DNA from: Solibacillus silvestris_B
Lineage (GTDB): Bacteria > Bacillota > Bacilli > Bacillales_A > Planococcaceae
Reading direction: 5' to 3'
NCBI RefSeq assembly: GCF_051967575.1
Contig: NZ_JBQCJW010000017.1
Location: forward strand, 4,526 to 68,525
DNA length: 64,000 nt
Shown here: in pieces, positions 52,066-61,263 of the stretch
Numbering within the stretch: the stretch's first letter is position 1
Layout: each line of letters begins with the position of its first letter
Made by a program: the position numbers and the translations under genes
The notes under the pieces: generated by a model
Seen by the model: only the letters and a program-made list of their open reading frames with translations
Database searches by the model: none
What the model was told of the DNA's origin: nothing

Positions 52066-53379
52066 TTAAATTACTTGAGTATTAATAAAATTCTGAATTG
52101 ACTCCAATGCACGATTTGCATGACGTTCTGCACGCTCTGGCTTTGATTTAATACGTTCGCCTAAGTCAGGGAATATTCCAAAATTGACATTCATCGGCTG
52201 GAAGTTTTTAGCATCTGTATGTGTAATATAGCGCGCCATAGCCCCTAATGCCGTTTCATGCGGGAAATAGAGCAACTCTTGGCCTAATGCCATACGAGCC
52301 GCATTAATCCCGGCGATCAGACCACTGCCGGCAGATTCCACATAGCCTTCCACACCTGTCATTTGACCTGCGAAAAATAGGTTTGGACGTGCTTTTAATT
52401 GATATGTTTGCGTTAATACTTTCGGTGAGTTGATGAAAGTGTTGCGGTGCATAACCCCGTAGCGTACTATTTCCAAATTTTCCAAGCCGGGAATCATCGA
52501 AAATACCCGTTTTTGCTCCGGCCATTTTAAATGTGTCTGGAATCCTACTAAGTTGTAAAGCGTACCAGCTGCATCGTCCTGTCGTAATTGAACGACCGCA
52601 TATGGACGTTTATCCGTTTTAGGGTCTTCTAAACCAACTGGCTTCATCGGTCCAAATGTCATTGTTTTTTCACCGCGTGCCGCCATTACTTCAATTGGCA
52701 TGCATCCTTCGAAATACTTCTCTTTTTCGAATTCTTTTAGCGGTGCACATTCTGCCGAGATTAATGCTTCACGGAATGCATCAAACTCTTCTTTCGTCAT
52801 CGGACAGTTCAAGTATGCCGCCTCACCTTTGTCATAGCGTGATTTCAAGTATACTTTATCCATGTTAATCGAGTCTTTTTCGATGATTGGTGCTGCCGCA
52901 TCATAGAAGTATAAATAATCTTCGCCGGTAAGCCCTTGAATTTTCTTCGCTAAAGCTTCCGATGTTAAAGGACCTGTCGCGATAACTGTAATCCCCTCTG
53001 GAATTTCGGTTACCTCCTCATTGATCACTTCAATTAACGGGTGATTTTTCACTTTATCTGTTACATAGCCTGCAAACTCATGACGGTCTACCGCTAGTGC
53101 GCCACCAGCCGGTACAGAGCTATTATCTGCTGCCGCAATAATAACGGAATCCAGTTTACGCATTTCCTCTTTAATTACGCCGACAGCATTCGTTAGGCCA
53201 TTTGCGCGTAATGAATTGGAGCATACGAGCTCCGCAAATTTATCCGTATGATGTGCTGGTGTTTGTTTTACTGGGCGCATTTCATATAAACGTACGTTCA
53301 CACCGCGTTTAGCAATTTGCCAAGCTGCTTCTGAACCGGCCAAGCCTGCACCAATTACATTTACTACTTGTTGTGTCAT
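52066..53379 (-). CDS. trmFO: FADH2/methylene-tetrahydrofolate tRNA m5U54 methyltransferase TrmFO
   Basis: TrmFO makes 5-methyluridine at position 54 of tRNA. The 437 residues have the FAD-binding VNVIGAGLAGSEAAWQIAKR at the N-terminus, RPVKQTPAHHTDKFAELVCSN, and GGALAVDRHEFAGYVTDKV. The C-terminal FAGQMTGVEGYVESAGSGLIAGINAAR is also present. The length is typical. It follows topA by 18 nt. Confidence 0.97.
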   Translation of the reverse strand: MTQQVVNVIGAGLAGSEAAWQIAKRGVNVRLYEMRPVKQTPAHHTDKFAELVCSNSLRANGLTNAVGVIKEEMRKLDSVIIAAADNSSVPAGGALAVDRHEFAGYVTDKVKNHPLIEVINEEVTEIPEGITVIATGPLTSEALAKKIQGLTGEDYLYFYDAAAPIIEKDSINMDKVYLKSRYDKGEAAYLNCPMTKEEFDAFREALISAECAPLKEFEKEKYFEGCMPIEVMAARGEKTMTFGPMKPVGLEDPKTDKRPYAVVQLRQDDAAGTLYNLVGFQTHLKWPEQKRVFSMIPGLENLEIVRYGVMHRNTFINSPKVLTQTYQLKARPNLFFAGQMTGVEGYVESAGSGLIAGINAARMALGQELLYFPHETALGAMARYITHTDAKNFQPMNVNFGIFPDLGERIKSKPERAERHANRALESIQNFINTQVI

Positions 53380-53397
53380 TGTTGTTACCTCATTATC

Positions 53398-55482
53398 TTA
53401 TTGTGATGGTGTTTCTTCATAATCACATTCACTGTTTGTACATTGAATTTGAACACCTTTTTTCAGCTTCTTCTCAACTAATAATGCACTACATTTCGGG
53501 CAAGGTCTACTAATTGGCTTATCCCATGATACGAAATCACATTCCGGATAGCGATTACAGCCATAAAAGATGCGCTTCGTCTTAGATTTACGCTCAACAA
53601 TTTCACCTGTTTCGCATGTTGGGCATTTCACATCTATCGGTTTGACAATTGCTTTCGTATTACGGCAGTCAGGGAAGTTTGAACAAGCCATGAATTTCCC
53701 GTAACGTCCAAGCTTAAATACCATTGGCGCACCGCATTTTTCACAGTCTTCCCCAGCAGGCTCGTCTTTTATTTCGATTTTTTCCATCACTTCATCTGCA
53801 TGCTTCACACGCGGCTCAAAATCTTTGTAAAATTCATCGATGACATTTACCCACTGTGTAATACCATCTTCAATTTCATCGAGGTTTTGTTCCATTTGCG
53901 CCGTAAATTCGATGTTGATAATTTCCGGGAAAAATTCCAGTGTTGCCTGATGAACGATTTCTCCAAGTTCTGTTGGTACAAAGCGTTTTGCATCAAGCTG
54001 AACATAGCCGCGCTTTTGGATAGTATCCAGTGTTGGGGCATATGTCGATGGACGGCCTATACCTAGCTCTTCCAATGTCTTTACTAGACGCGCCTCTGAA
54101 TAGCGAGGAGGTGGCTGAGTGAAGTGCTGCTTCGGTTCGATTTCAAGCGATTTTACTTTATCGCCGATTTCCATTTCAGGTAAAAGCTTATTTGTTTCTT
54201 CTTCCTGATCGTCTGTGCCTTCAATATAAAGCTTCATAAACCCGGCAAATTTCACTTGAGACCCGTTTGCACGGAATAATACGTCATTGTTTTGCAAATC
54301 AACTGTCACGGTATCAAGTACAGCTGGTGCCATTTGACTTGCGATAAAGCGCTCCCAAATTAAACGGTATAATCGCAGCTGGTCACGGCTTAAAATAGCT
54401 TTAAGCTCCTCTGGTGTACGCATCGCACTCGTTGGGCGGATCGCTTCATGGGCATCTTGTGCATTTGCTTTTGCTTTCGCCTGTTTTTGCTCTCCGGCAA
54501 TGAAATCTTTGCCGTATTTTGTTTCGATATATGACTTAGCCTCTGTTTTAGCTGTATCGGAAATACGCGTTGAGTCTGTACGCATATACGTAATTAAACC
54601 GACAGCACCTTCTTTTTTGCTTAGCTCAATACCTTCATAAAGCTGCTGTGCAAGCATCATTGTCTTCTTGGCACGGAAGTTTAACTTACGTGCGGCTTCC
54701 TGTTGAAGTGAAGAAGTCGTGAAGGCTGGAGAAGCATTGCGCTTCCGTTCTTTTTTTACAACATTCTTTACTTCAAATTCCGAGCCTTTAACACCTTTTA
54801 ATATATCTTTCACTTGTTGTTCATTTGTTAATTTAATTTTTTCTTTGCCGTTTCCGTAATAAAAGGCATCGAATTGCTTTTTGCCTTTCTCGAAGCTTGC
54901 ATCGATTGACCAGTATTCTTCCGGCTCAAAGTTTTTAATTTCATTTTCACGGTCAATAATCAAACGCAATGAAACAGATTGTACACGTCCTGCCGATAAG
55001 CCCTTCTTAACCTTTTTCCAAAGGATCGGACTAATATTGTAGCCTACTAGACGGTCTAAAATACGACGTGCCTGCTGTGCATCGACTAAATCCATATTAA
55101 TCGGTCGCGGATGCTTGAAGCTCTCTAAAATTGCTTCTTTCGTAATTTCGTTAAATACGACGCGGCAATCTGAATGAATATCAATATTTAAAGCAGTGGC
55201 TAAATGCCAGGCAATTGCTTCCCCTTCACGGTCTGGATCGGCTGCGAGATAAATCTTTTTTACTTTTTTTGCCGCTGTTTTTAGTTCCTGAAGTACAGGA
55301 CCTTTCCCGCGAATCGTAATATATTTTGGTTCATAGTTATTTTCGGTATCGATCCCCATTTGACTGCGTGGTAAATCGCGTACATGTCCGATCGAAGCTT
55401 TTACTTTATATTTTTTTCCTAGGTATCGTTCAATTGTTTTCGCCTTTGCAGGTGATTCTACAATTACTAAATAATCTGCCAT
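53398..55482 (-). CDS. topA: DNA topoisomerase I
   Basis: TopA relaxes negative supercoils. The 694 residues begin with a Toprim domain (VIVESPAKAKTIERYLG; DPDREGEAIAWHLA). The active-site region has GLITYMRTDSTRIS with the catalytic Tyr. Three C-terminal four-Cys zinc modules follow (CEKCGAPMVFKLGRYGKFMAC, CPTC...GCNRYPEC, CPKC...CTNSEC). The SD is AAGGAGG. A perfect -35 TTGACA with a weak -10 (55543-55515) upstream may be its promoter. Confidence 0.97.
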   Translation of the reverse strand: MADYLVIVESPAKAKTIERYLGKKYKVKASIGHVRDLPRSQMGIDTENNYEPKYITIRGKGPVLQELKTAAKKVKKIYLAADPDREGEAIAWHLATALNIDIHSDCRVVFNEITKEAILESFKHPRPINMDLVDAQQARRILDRLVGYNISPILWKKVKKGLSAGRVQSVSLRLIIDRENEIKNFEPEEYWSIDASFEKGKKQFDAFYYGNGKEKIKLTNEQQVKDILKGVKGSEFEVKNVVKKERKRNASPAFTTSSLQQEAARKLNFRAKKTMMLAQQLYEGIELSKKEGAVGLITYMRTDSTRISDTAKTEAKSYIETKYGKDFIAGEQKQAKAKANAQDAHEAIRPTSAMRTPEELKAILSRDQLRLYRLIWERFIASQMAPAVLDTVTVDLQNNDVLFRANGSQVKFAGFMKLYIEGTDDQEEETNKLLPEMEIGDKVKSLEIEPKQHFTQPPPRYSEARLVKTLEELGIGRPSTYAPTLDTIQKRGYVQLDAKRFVPTELGEIVHQATLEFFPEIINIEFTAQMEQNLDEIEDGITQWVNVIDEFYKDFEPRVKHADEVMEKIEIKDEPAGEDCEKCGAPMVFKLGRYGKFMACSNFPDCRNTKAIVKPIDVKCPTCETGEIVERKSKTKRIFYGCNRYPECDFVSWDKPISRPCPKCSALLVEKKLKKGVQIQCTNSECDYEETPSQ

Positions 55483-55514
55483 CTGTTGTCCTCCTTATAG
55501 AGGTATTGTTATTT

Positions 55515-55543
55515 TCTTAAATTCATTTGCATGAATTTGTCAA
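55515..55543 (-). promoter_or_regulatory. Candidate promoter of topA
   Basis: On the minus strand TTGACA (55543-55538) is a perfect -35. At 17-nt spacing lies TTAAGA (55520-55515), a poor -10. It lies in the 124-nt gap between dprA and topA. Confidence 0.35.
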
Positions 55544-55606
55544 TGTTTCTCAAAGCTTTTCCTGTTGCAAAATGTATAACAGATTGGCTAATAATGCAAC
55601 TTTTTT

Positions 55607-56500
55607 TCAACGGTAATTTGAAAACATTTGTAATTCCTGTAGTATTTGAAAGCCGTCCCACACTGGAATTGCACCTTCTTTTATTAATTTATTTGTGCCG
55701 CGTGATTGCTCGCTGAAAATATTTCCAGGCACGGCAAAAACATCTTTCCCTTGTTCGAGTGCAAGCTCTGTCGTAATTAATGTACCACTTTTCAACGCCG
55801 CTTCAGTAACAATCAGCGCCTCGCTTAAACCACTGATAATTCGATTGCGTGCAGGGAAATGCCATTTTTGCACACCCGCATAAGGAGGGTATTCCGTTAC
55901 TAGTAAATGATTGCTTGCCATATGTTCACTGAGCTCTCTATTTTCCCTTGGATAACTATGAATGAAGCCATGACCCAGCACACCTACCGTCTTTCCACCA
56001 TAACGAATTGTTGCCTCATGTGCAAGTCGATCTGCCCCTTTGGCAAGGCCGCTTACTATGACAAACTGTTCATCGATCAATGGCGGAATCAACATTTTCA
56101 ATGCTTCCTGACTATAGTTTGTCGCCGCCCGGGATCCGATGACTGCAATCATTTTAGGGGCGTTTAATAATCGGATATCCCCTTTAACATACAGAACAGC
56201 CGGGGCATCATACAAGTGCTTTAAGCGTTTCGGGTAATATTTATCCATATAGGTGATTGCCTGTATATTTCGCCTCTCGTAATAGAGGTTCATCGATTGC
56301 GGCACGAGCTCTTTATAATGACGAATGAGCTGAATTGCTTTTTCTTCTTTTATATTTAAGTGCATTGCGACGATTTTGGGCGATACATGCAATAATTCGT
56401 CGAAGTCATTTAAAATTGTCATTAAATTACGGAATTTTTGCCAAGGAAGAGGAAGGATATAATGCAGTTTCATTAATTGTTCATTCGTTAAATTTGCCAT
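55607..56500 (-). CDS. dprA: DNA-processing protein DprA (Smf)
   Basis: DprA loads RecA on incoming single-stranded DNA during transformation. The 297 residues have an N-terminal helical part (about 1-75). The Rossmann-like core follows, with MIAVIGSRAATNYSQEA, VSGLAKGADRLAHEA, TVGVLGHGFIHSYPRENREL, FPARNRIISGLSEALIV and LITTELALEQGKDVFAVPG. The C-terminal winged helix seen in some homologues is absent or very short. It lies between sucD and topA. Confidence 0.94.
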   Translation of the reverse strand: MANLTNEQLMKLHYILPLPWQKFRNLMTILNDFDELLHVSPKIVAMHLNIKEEKAIQLIRHYKELVPQSMNLYYERRNIQAITYMDKYYPKRLKHLYDAPAVLYVKGDIRLLNAPKMIAVIGSRAATNYSQEALKMLIPPLIDEQFVIVSGLAKGADRLAHEATIRYGGKTVGVLGHGFIHSYPRENRELSEHMASNHLLVTEYPPYAGVQKWHFPARNRIISGLSEALIVTEAALKSGTLITTELALEQGKDVFAVPGNIFSEQSRGTNKLIKEGAIPVWDGFQILQELQMFSNYR

Positions 56501-56568
56501 TTCAACACTCCTTTTTATATAGAAGAAATTAAAATGACCGCTTTTTTAAAATAGGGAGGTAAGCATGC

Positions 56569-56605
56569 GAAAAAGATGTAGCGAGGCGTTCGCTACATCT
56601 TTTAT
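56569..56605 (-). terminator. Intrinsic terminator downstream of sucCD
   Basis: AAAAGATGTAGCGA pairs with TCGCTACATCTTTT (14 pairs, five-nt loop), followed by TTTTTC on the minus strand. It starts a few nt after the sucD stop and ends the sucCD unit. Confidence 0.88.
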
Positions 56606-56606
56606 T

Positions 56607-57509
56607 TTAATGTGTTTTACAAGCTTCGTATAGCCCTTTTTCTTTTATTACTTTAATTAATGTTTCACCTATTACTGATGGTGTTGGAGCTACTTCAATT
56701 CCCGCTGCGTTCATCGCTTTAATTTTCTCTGCCGCTGTTCCTTTACCGCCGGAAATAATGGCGCCCGCGTGACCCATGCGTTTTCCTGGAGGAGCTGTTT
56801 GCCCTCCGATGAAGCCAACTACCGGTTTTGTCATGTTTTCCTGTATCCATTCGGCAGCTTCTTCTTCCGCAGTACCGCCGATTTCTCCAATCATCACAAC
56901 CGCATATGTTTCCGGATCTTCATTGAAGGCCTTTAAGCAATCGATGAAATTTGTCCCGTTTACTGGGTCGCCCCCGATTCCTACTGCTGTTGTTTGACCA
57001 ATACCTGCTTGAGAAAGCTGGTGCACCGCTTCATATGTTAACGTTCCTGAACGAGAGACAACGCCAACATGCCCTTTCGTATGGATATAGCCTGGCATAA
57101 TTCCGATTTTACATTCATCCGCTGTAATGACACCTGGACAGTTTGGACCGACTAAACGCGTCTTCTTGCCTTCCATATAGCGTTTTACTTTCACCATATC
57201 CAATACAGGAATATGCTCTGTAATGCAAATTGTCATATCCAAATCCGCATCAACCGCTTCAATTATCGCATCTGCTGCAAATGGTGCCGGAACGTAAATG
57301 ACAGATACGTTTGCGCCTGTCGCATCGACTGCTTCCTGTACAGTATTGAATACAGGAACACCTTCGATTTCAAGACCGCCCTTGCCTGGTGTTACCCCTG
57401 CAACGATTTTTGTTCCGTACTCCAGCATTTGTTTCGTATGGAAAAGGGCTGTTTCCCCTGTGATCCCTTGTACGATTACTTTTGTCTCTTTGTTAATGAA
57501 CACGCTCAT
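56607..57509 (-). CDS. sucD: Succinyl-CoA synthetase alpha subunit
   Basis: SucD with SucC interconverts succinyl-CoA and succinate in the TCA cycle. The 300 residues have a CoA-binding Rossmann domain (VIVQGITGETALFHTKQM, about 12-30) and the phosphohistidine motif GKRMGHAGAIISGGKGTA (about 243-260). The start overlaps the sucC stop by four nt. Confidence 0.97.
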   Translation of the reverse strand: MSVFINKETKVIVQGITGETALFHTKQMLEYGTKIVAGVTPGKGGLEIEGVPVFNTVQEAVDATGANVSVIYVPAPFAADAIIEAVDADLDMTICITEHIPVLDMVKVKRYMEGKKTRLVGPNCPGVITADECKIGIMPGYIHTKGHVGVVSRSGTLTYEAVHQLSQAGIGQTTAVGIGGDPVNGTNFIDCLKAFNEDPETYAVVMIGEIGGTAEEEAAEWIQENMTKPVVGFIGGQTAPPGKRMGHAGAIISGGKGTAAEKIKAMNAAGIEVAPTPSVIGETLIKVIKEKGLYEACKTH

Positions 57510-58687
57510 GCCGTAACCCCGCCTTCAGATTCAACTAATTTCACGATTTTTTGCGCGCCGTCTGCCATTGAGTCAGCTGCCACAATGTTTAAACCGGATT
57601 CATTTAATAATTTTTTACCAAGCTCAACGTTTGTTCCTTCTAAACGCACAACTAATGGAACTTTTAAGCCGACCTCTTTTGCAGCTGTAATAACCCCTTT
57701 TGCAATGATGTCACACTTCATGATTCCACCGAAAATGTTTACGAAAATACCTTTTACATTTTTGTCCGATAAAATAATTTTAAATGCCTCTGTTACTTTT
57801 TCGGCTGTTGCACCGCCCCCAACATCCAGGAAGTTGGCCGGTGAGCCGCCGTAGTAGCTAATCGTATCCATCGTTGCCATTGCAAGACCGGCACCGTTTA
57901 CCATACAGCCGATATTCCCGTCTAAGGAAATATAGCTTAAGTCATATTTTGACGCTTCAATCTCTTTTGGATCTTCTTCATCGAAATCGCGCAATTCCAC
58001 GATATCTTTATGACGATACAGTGCATTCGCATCAAAATTGAACTTTGCATCAAGTGCCACCACTTGGTCATCCCCTGTTACGACAAGCGGATTGATTTCA
58101 ACTGTTGATGCATCTTTATCGATAAATGCTTTATAAATGCCTAACATTAACGCTACAGCTTTATTTACCAATTTTGCCGGAATGTTCATATTAAATGCCA
58201 TTCGGCGTGCTTGGAAAGCATTCAACCCTGTTACCGGATCAATAATTTCTTTGAAGATTTTTTCCGGATTTGATTCCGCTACCTCTTCAATATCCATTCC
58301 GCCTTCTTCGGAACCCATCATTGTTACTCGAGAAGTTGCACGGTCTAGTACTAAACTTAAGTAGTACTCTTTTTTAATATCCGAACCTTCTTCTATATAA
58401 AGACGCTTCACTTCTTTGCCGTCTGGACCTGTTTGGTGTGTTACTAGAATTTTGCCTAGTAACTCTTTTGCGTAAGAACGAACTTCATCGAGGTTTTTCG
58501 CAATTTTTACACCGCCTGCTTTACCGCGTCCCCCTGCATGAATTTGTGCTTTTACAACTGTTACATTCGAGCCTAATTCTTTTGCAGCCTTTACCGCTTC
58601 GTCTGGCGAAAATGCTACGCTTCCCTTAGGAACAGCTACACCGTATTTTCTTAATATTTCTTTCCCTTGATACTCATGGATATTCAT
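57506..58687 (-). CDS. sucC: Succinyl-CoA synthetase beta subunit
   Basis: ATP-grasp subunit of succinyl-CoA synthetase. The 393 residues begin MNIHEYQGKEILRKYGVAVP and contain VVKAQIHAGGRGKAGGVKI, the metal-binding VEINPLVV, and GNIGCMVNGAGLAMATMD plus GGSPANFLDVGGGA. The ATG at 58687 follows GGGAGG with good spacing. The frame is open further upstream to 58747, but that would extend through the promoter. A candidate CodY box lies upstream. Confidence 0.97.
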   Translation of the reverse strand: MNIHEYQGKEILRKYGVAVPKGSVAFSPDEAVKAAKELGSNVTVVKAQIHAGGRGKAGGVKIAKNLDEVRSYAKELLGKILVTHQTGPDGKEVKRLYIEEGSDIKKEYYLSLVLDRATSRVTMMGSEEGGMDIEEVAESNPEKIFKEIIDPVTGLNAFQARRMAFNMNIPAKLVNKAVALMLGIYKAFIDKDASTVEINPLVVTGDDQVVALDAKFNFDANALYRHKDIVELRDFDEEDPKEIEASKYDLSYISLDGNIGCMVNGAGLAMATMDTISYYGGSPANFLDVGGGATAEKVTEAFKIILSDKNVKGIFVNIFGGIMKCDIIAKGVITAAKEVGLKVPLVVRLEGTNVELGKKLLNESGLNIVAADSMADGAQKIVKLVESEGGVTA

Positions 58688-58736
58688 GATACATCCTCCC
58701 ATCGGACATTTGGAAATTATTCTACTAACATAATCT

Positions 58737-58765
58737 ATTTTATACAATAATTCAGATAATGTCTA
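58737..58765 (-). promoter_or_regulatory. Sigma-A promoter of sucCD
   Basis: On the minus strand TAGACA (58765-58760) and TAAAAT (58742-58737) are 17 nt apart, each one mismatch from consensus. Transcription would begin near 58730, 43 nt before the start codon. Confidence 0.6.
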
Positions 58766-58830
58766 TATTTGTCACACATGCATTTTTTACTTTATTTTAT
58801 GTCGAAATATTCTCTATATATAGAATTTAT

Positions 58831-58845
58831 AATTTTCTAAAAGAT
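58831..58845. promoter_or_regulatory. Candidate CodY-binding site upstream of sucC
   Basis: AATTTTCTAAAAGAT (plus strand) differs from the CodY box AATTTTCWGAAAATT at three positions. It lies about 65 nt upstream of the -35. Boxes with up to three mismatches are often real but also arise by chance in AT-rich DNA. Confidence 0.35.
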
Positions 58846-58999
58846 ATATTATACATTCGAAAAACATATTTCGCGGAAAATAGTGTGAGTTGTTGCCCGT
58901 TCATAGATGGATTTCATTAAAAATTCATATTTTTCCCTCTACTAAAACAGAGTCGGCGCTATCATTCTGCTGCTCTCTAAGATTACAATGATCTTCGGC

Positions 59000-59043
59000 G
59001 AAAAAAAAACAGTAAACTAATTTTATAATTTACTGTTTTTATT
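59000..59043 (-). terminator. Intrinsic terminator overlapping the end of the FlhB-like gene
   Basis: On the minus strand AAAACAGTAAA pairs with TTTACTGTTTT around an AT-rich loop, followed by TTTTTTC. The upstream arm overlaps the last codons of the gene ending at 59023. Confidence 0.8.
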
Positions 59044-59328
59044 ATGTGACGTTAATCTATGCTTTTCATCCAAGTGGTAAATAAAGGCAAAAACTTCTGC
59101 GACGGCTTGATAGAGTTCTTCAGGTATTGATGTATTCAAATCGAGCTGCCCTAAAAGTTCCACTAAGTTTGGGTCTTCATAAATGGGCACATCATGCATT
59201 GTCGCTTGCTCTAATATGTTTTCGGCAATTTTTCCTTTTCCTTTTGCGACGACTGTTGGACCATTGCTTTTTTGCGGGTCATATGATAATGCAATCGCTT
59301 CTTTTCGTACATATTTTTTGTCGCTCAT
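59023..59328 (-). CDS. FlhB C-terminal-domain-like protein (YlqH family)
   Basis: The 101-residue soluble protein resembles the cytoplasmic domain of FlhB/YscU just after the NPTH cleavage site: KEAIALSYDPQKSNGPTVVAKGKGKIAENILEQA and PELYQAVAEVFAFIYHL-like C-terminus. It lacks the membrane domain and the NPTH sequence. Its start overlaps the preceding FliK-like gene by four nt. B. subtilis has the same pair (ylqG-ylqH) here. The role is unknown; it may modulate export specificity. Confidence 0.88.
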   Translation of the reverse strand: MSDKKYVRKEAIALSYDPQKSNGPTVVAKGKGKIAENILEQATMHDVPIYEDPNLVELLGQLDLNTSIPEELYQAVAEVFAFIYHLDEKHRLTSHNKNSKL

Positions 59329-61259
59329 ACGCGAATATCCACACCGCCTTGCTGATCTTCTTGTTGGTTTTGAACTTTTGTCAACGTTTTTCCTTCCCGC
59401 TCTCCAAAAGGTTTGATAAATACACCTGATAATGTATATTCTTTATCGAGCAATCCTGTTTTTAACGACCCTTTTAATGAGGTGGCCAATGAATCCAAAT
59501 TAGCAATATCATTATACACATTTATTGTTACGACCCGATTTTGTACTTGCATATCGATAACCGTTTTTTGCAGCGATTCCATATTTAAATAAAACATGAT
59601 GCGCGCAAAATTCGCATCAATTTTGCCATCCTCTTTCATACGACCGTTCCATTGAAGTGTTGCATCCATTTTCTTTCCGAAAAATTCCAATGGCACTTGC
59701 ATGATGAGTTGATGCTGATGACCGTTTTCACCAGAAGATAGCTGCATGCCATTCAGCCTCGCCATAACCATTTCCGCCGCGTCCCTTAAAACAGGCGGCG
59801 TTTGTGCATCTTGAATAAGTGTTAATAGCTGCGGCTTTATTTGCTGAGCGGCCGCTTGGATATCTCCTGCCTTATTTGCAAGCGTCGCCTCATAGCTGAC
59901 ACCTAGCCCTTTTAGAACCGTTTTTATCGCTTGTTCCATCGCGCGGCTATCTACCGAGGACTGTACTTGTGCCTCTGCCTGTGTAAATGCGCTTTGGACT
60001 AGCGGCTGTGGACTGTCTGCTGCTGCTTTTACTAAATTTCGTAATAGCTGATCTGCTTGCGGTAAATTGGAATCTGGCTTTATTAATGAAAGAAGCTGAT
60101 CCTTAGCCGATATTCCTTCTTCGTTTTTTGTAAATAATCCCGTTGTCGCATTTTCACTGTACGCTTTCAGTAATTGCTGCTGCATTTGATTTGTAAATGC
60201 TTTTATTGCTTGCTTTGAAGAAGGGATTTGTTCAAAGCGCGCGATTAACTGCTGTATTTGTTGCTTTTGTGTTTGCGACAATAAGCTTTCATTACTCATC
60301 CAGACTCTTAATTGCTCCAACATTGGCTTTGTTTGCTCCGGAGTTGCTTGCGCCAACTGCTGCATCATTAATCCCGCTTCCTTTTGTAAAGGTACTGACT
60401 GACCTGTTTGGACTGGTTGGGCTTGATTTGATGCTTGTTGGGTAATTTGCTTATTTGCACTTTGCCAGTTTTGCAAGTTTGCCTGCTGGGGGAGAATACT
60501 TGCTTCTTTTAATACTGGCAACGCCTGCAGCTTGGAAGCAATCGGCGTCCCATTATCCAATAAAGTTTGTATTGCGCGCGCAAGCAGCAGGCCGCCTGTT
60601 TCATTATTTAACGGCTTTGCCAATTGGTCGATTTGCTGCAGTAAATTTAATTTTACTGTTTCGTTTCCACCTGCCTGACTGGCTAATAATTGTGCTAAAT
60701 TTGTTAAATTCGCTGACAATCCATCTGTTTTTACTCCTTGTGTCAATGCTTGGAACACAGTGTTCGTAAAAGGCATTTTTAACTCAACCATACGTTGCAA
60801 CGCTTGAAGCGCATTATTTTTATCGACTCCGGCAGGCAGGTTTTTCATCCAGCTTTCGGCAGCGAGCAATTGTTCTTTTGATAGTGGAAGCTGTGCTTTC
60901 ATAAAATGAGACAGCACTTGCTGCATTTCATTTGATTTTGGTAAATTCATCGTTTCTAATAATTGAGTCAATTGTTGTCCAGCTGTTATCGTTTGGGACA
61001 TTGGACCTGTTACAACTTTCAACTCTGTTTGAGGGTTTGTCGCTGTAACTTGGAAAAAATGGGCATCCCCTAGCTTTAAGGGAACTTCAAGCTTGGCCAT
61101 CAGCTTTTGATTGCCTATTTGCACTTCCGCCATTTGATTCGGGTACAATTGCTTAATCGTACCATGAAATACTTGGTCTTGCCGCAATGCTAGCGGCTGA
61201 TTTGCTGTCACTTGCTGTGGAGTATTAGTTTGGATTGGATTAAATGATGAGAAGCTCAT
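59325..61259 (-). CDS. FliK-like protein with C-terminal hook-length-control-type domain (YlqG-like)
   Basis: The 644-residue product has no recognised catalytic motif. Most of it is Gln/Leu/Ala-rich helical sequence. The last part (about 535-630: FGKKMDATLQWNGRMKEDGK, FYLNMESLQKTVIDMQVQNR) resembles the conserved Flg_hook domain of FliK. It has no signal or membrane segment, like a type III substrate. ATG 61259 follows GAAAGGGG; the open frame upstream overlaps rnhB. It is coupled to the FlhB-like gene, suggesting that the two proteins work together. Confidence 0.82.
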   Translation of the reverse strand: MSFSSFNPIQTNTPQQVTANQPLALRQDQVFHGTIKQLYPNQMAEVQIGNQKLMAKLEVPLKLGDAHFFQVTATNPQTELKVVTGPMSQTITAGQQLTQLLETMNLPKSNEMQQVLSHFMKAQLPLSKEQLLAAESWMKNLPAGVDKNNALQALQRMVELKMPFTNTVFQALTQGVKTDGLSANLTNLAQLLASQAGGNETVKLNLLQQIDQLAKPLNNETGGLLLARAIQTLLDNGTPIASKLQALPVLKEASILPQQANLQNWQSANKQITQQASNQAQPVQTGQSVPLQKEAGLMMQQLAQATPEQTKPMLEQLRVWMSNESLLSQTQKQQIQQLIARFEQIPSSKQAIKAFTNQMQQQLLKAYSENATTGLFTKNEEGISAKDQLLSLIKPDSNLPQADQLLRNLVKAAADSPQPLVQSAFTQAEAQVQSSVDSRAMEQAIKTVLKGLGVSYEATLANKAGDIQAAAQQIKPQLLTLIQDAQTPPVLRDAAEMVMARLNGMQLSSGENGHQHQLIMQVPLEFFGKKMDATLQWNGRMKEDGKIDANFARIMFYLNMESLQKTVIDMQVQNRVVTINVYNDIANLDSLATSLKGSLKTGLLDKEYTLSGVFIKPFGEREGKTLTKVQNQQEDQQGGVDIRV

Positions 61260-61263
61260 GTCG

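Larger units (their letters stand above)
58688..59022. other. Intergenic region upstream of sucC
   Basis: These 335 AT-rich nt hold the sucC promoter, a CodY-box-like site and the terminator of the FlhB-like gene. Between 58860 and 59000 there is no gene and no other recognisable element. Confidence 0.6.

Noticed and set aside
55560..55620. Plus-strand terminator-like GTTGCA...TGCAAC hairpin with T-run between dprA and topA
   Set aside because: No plus-strand gene lies upstream of it. On the transcribed minus strand there is no T-run, so I do not call it a terminator.
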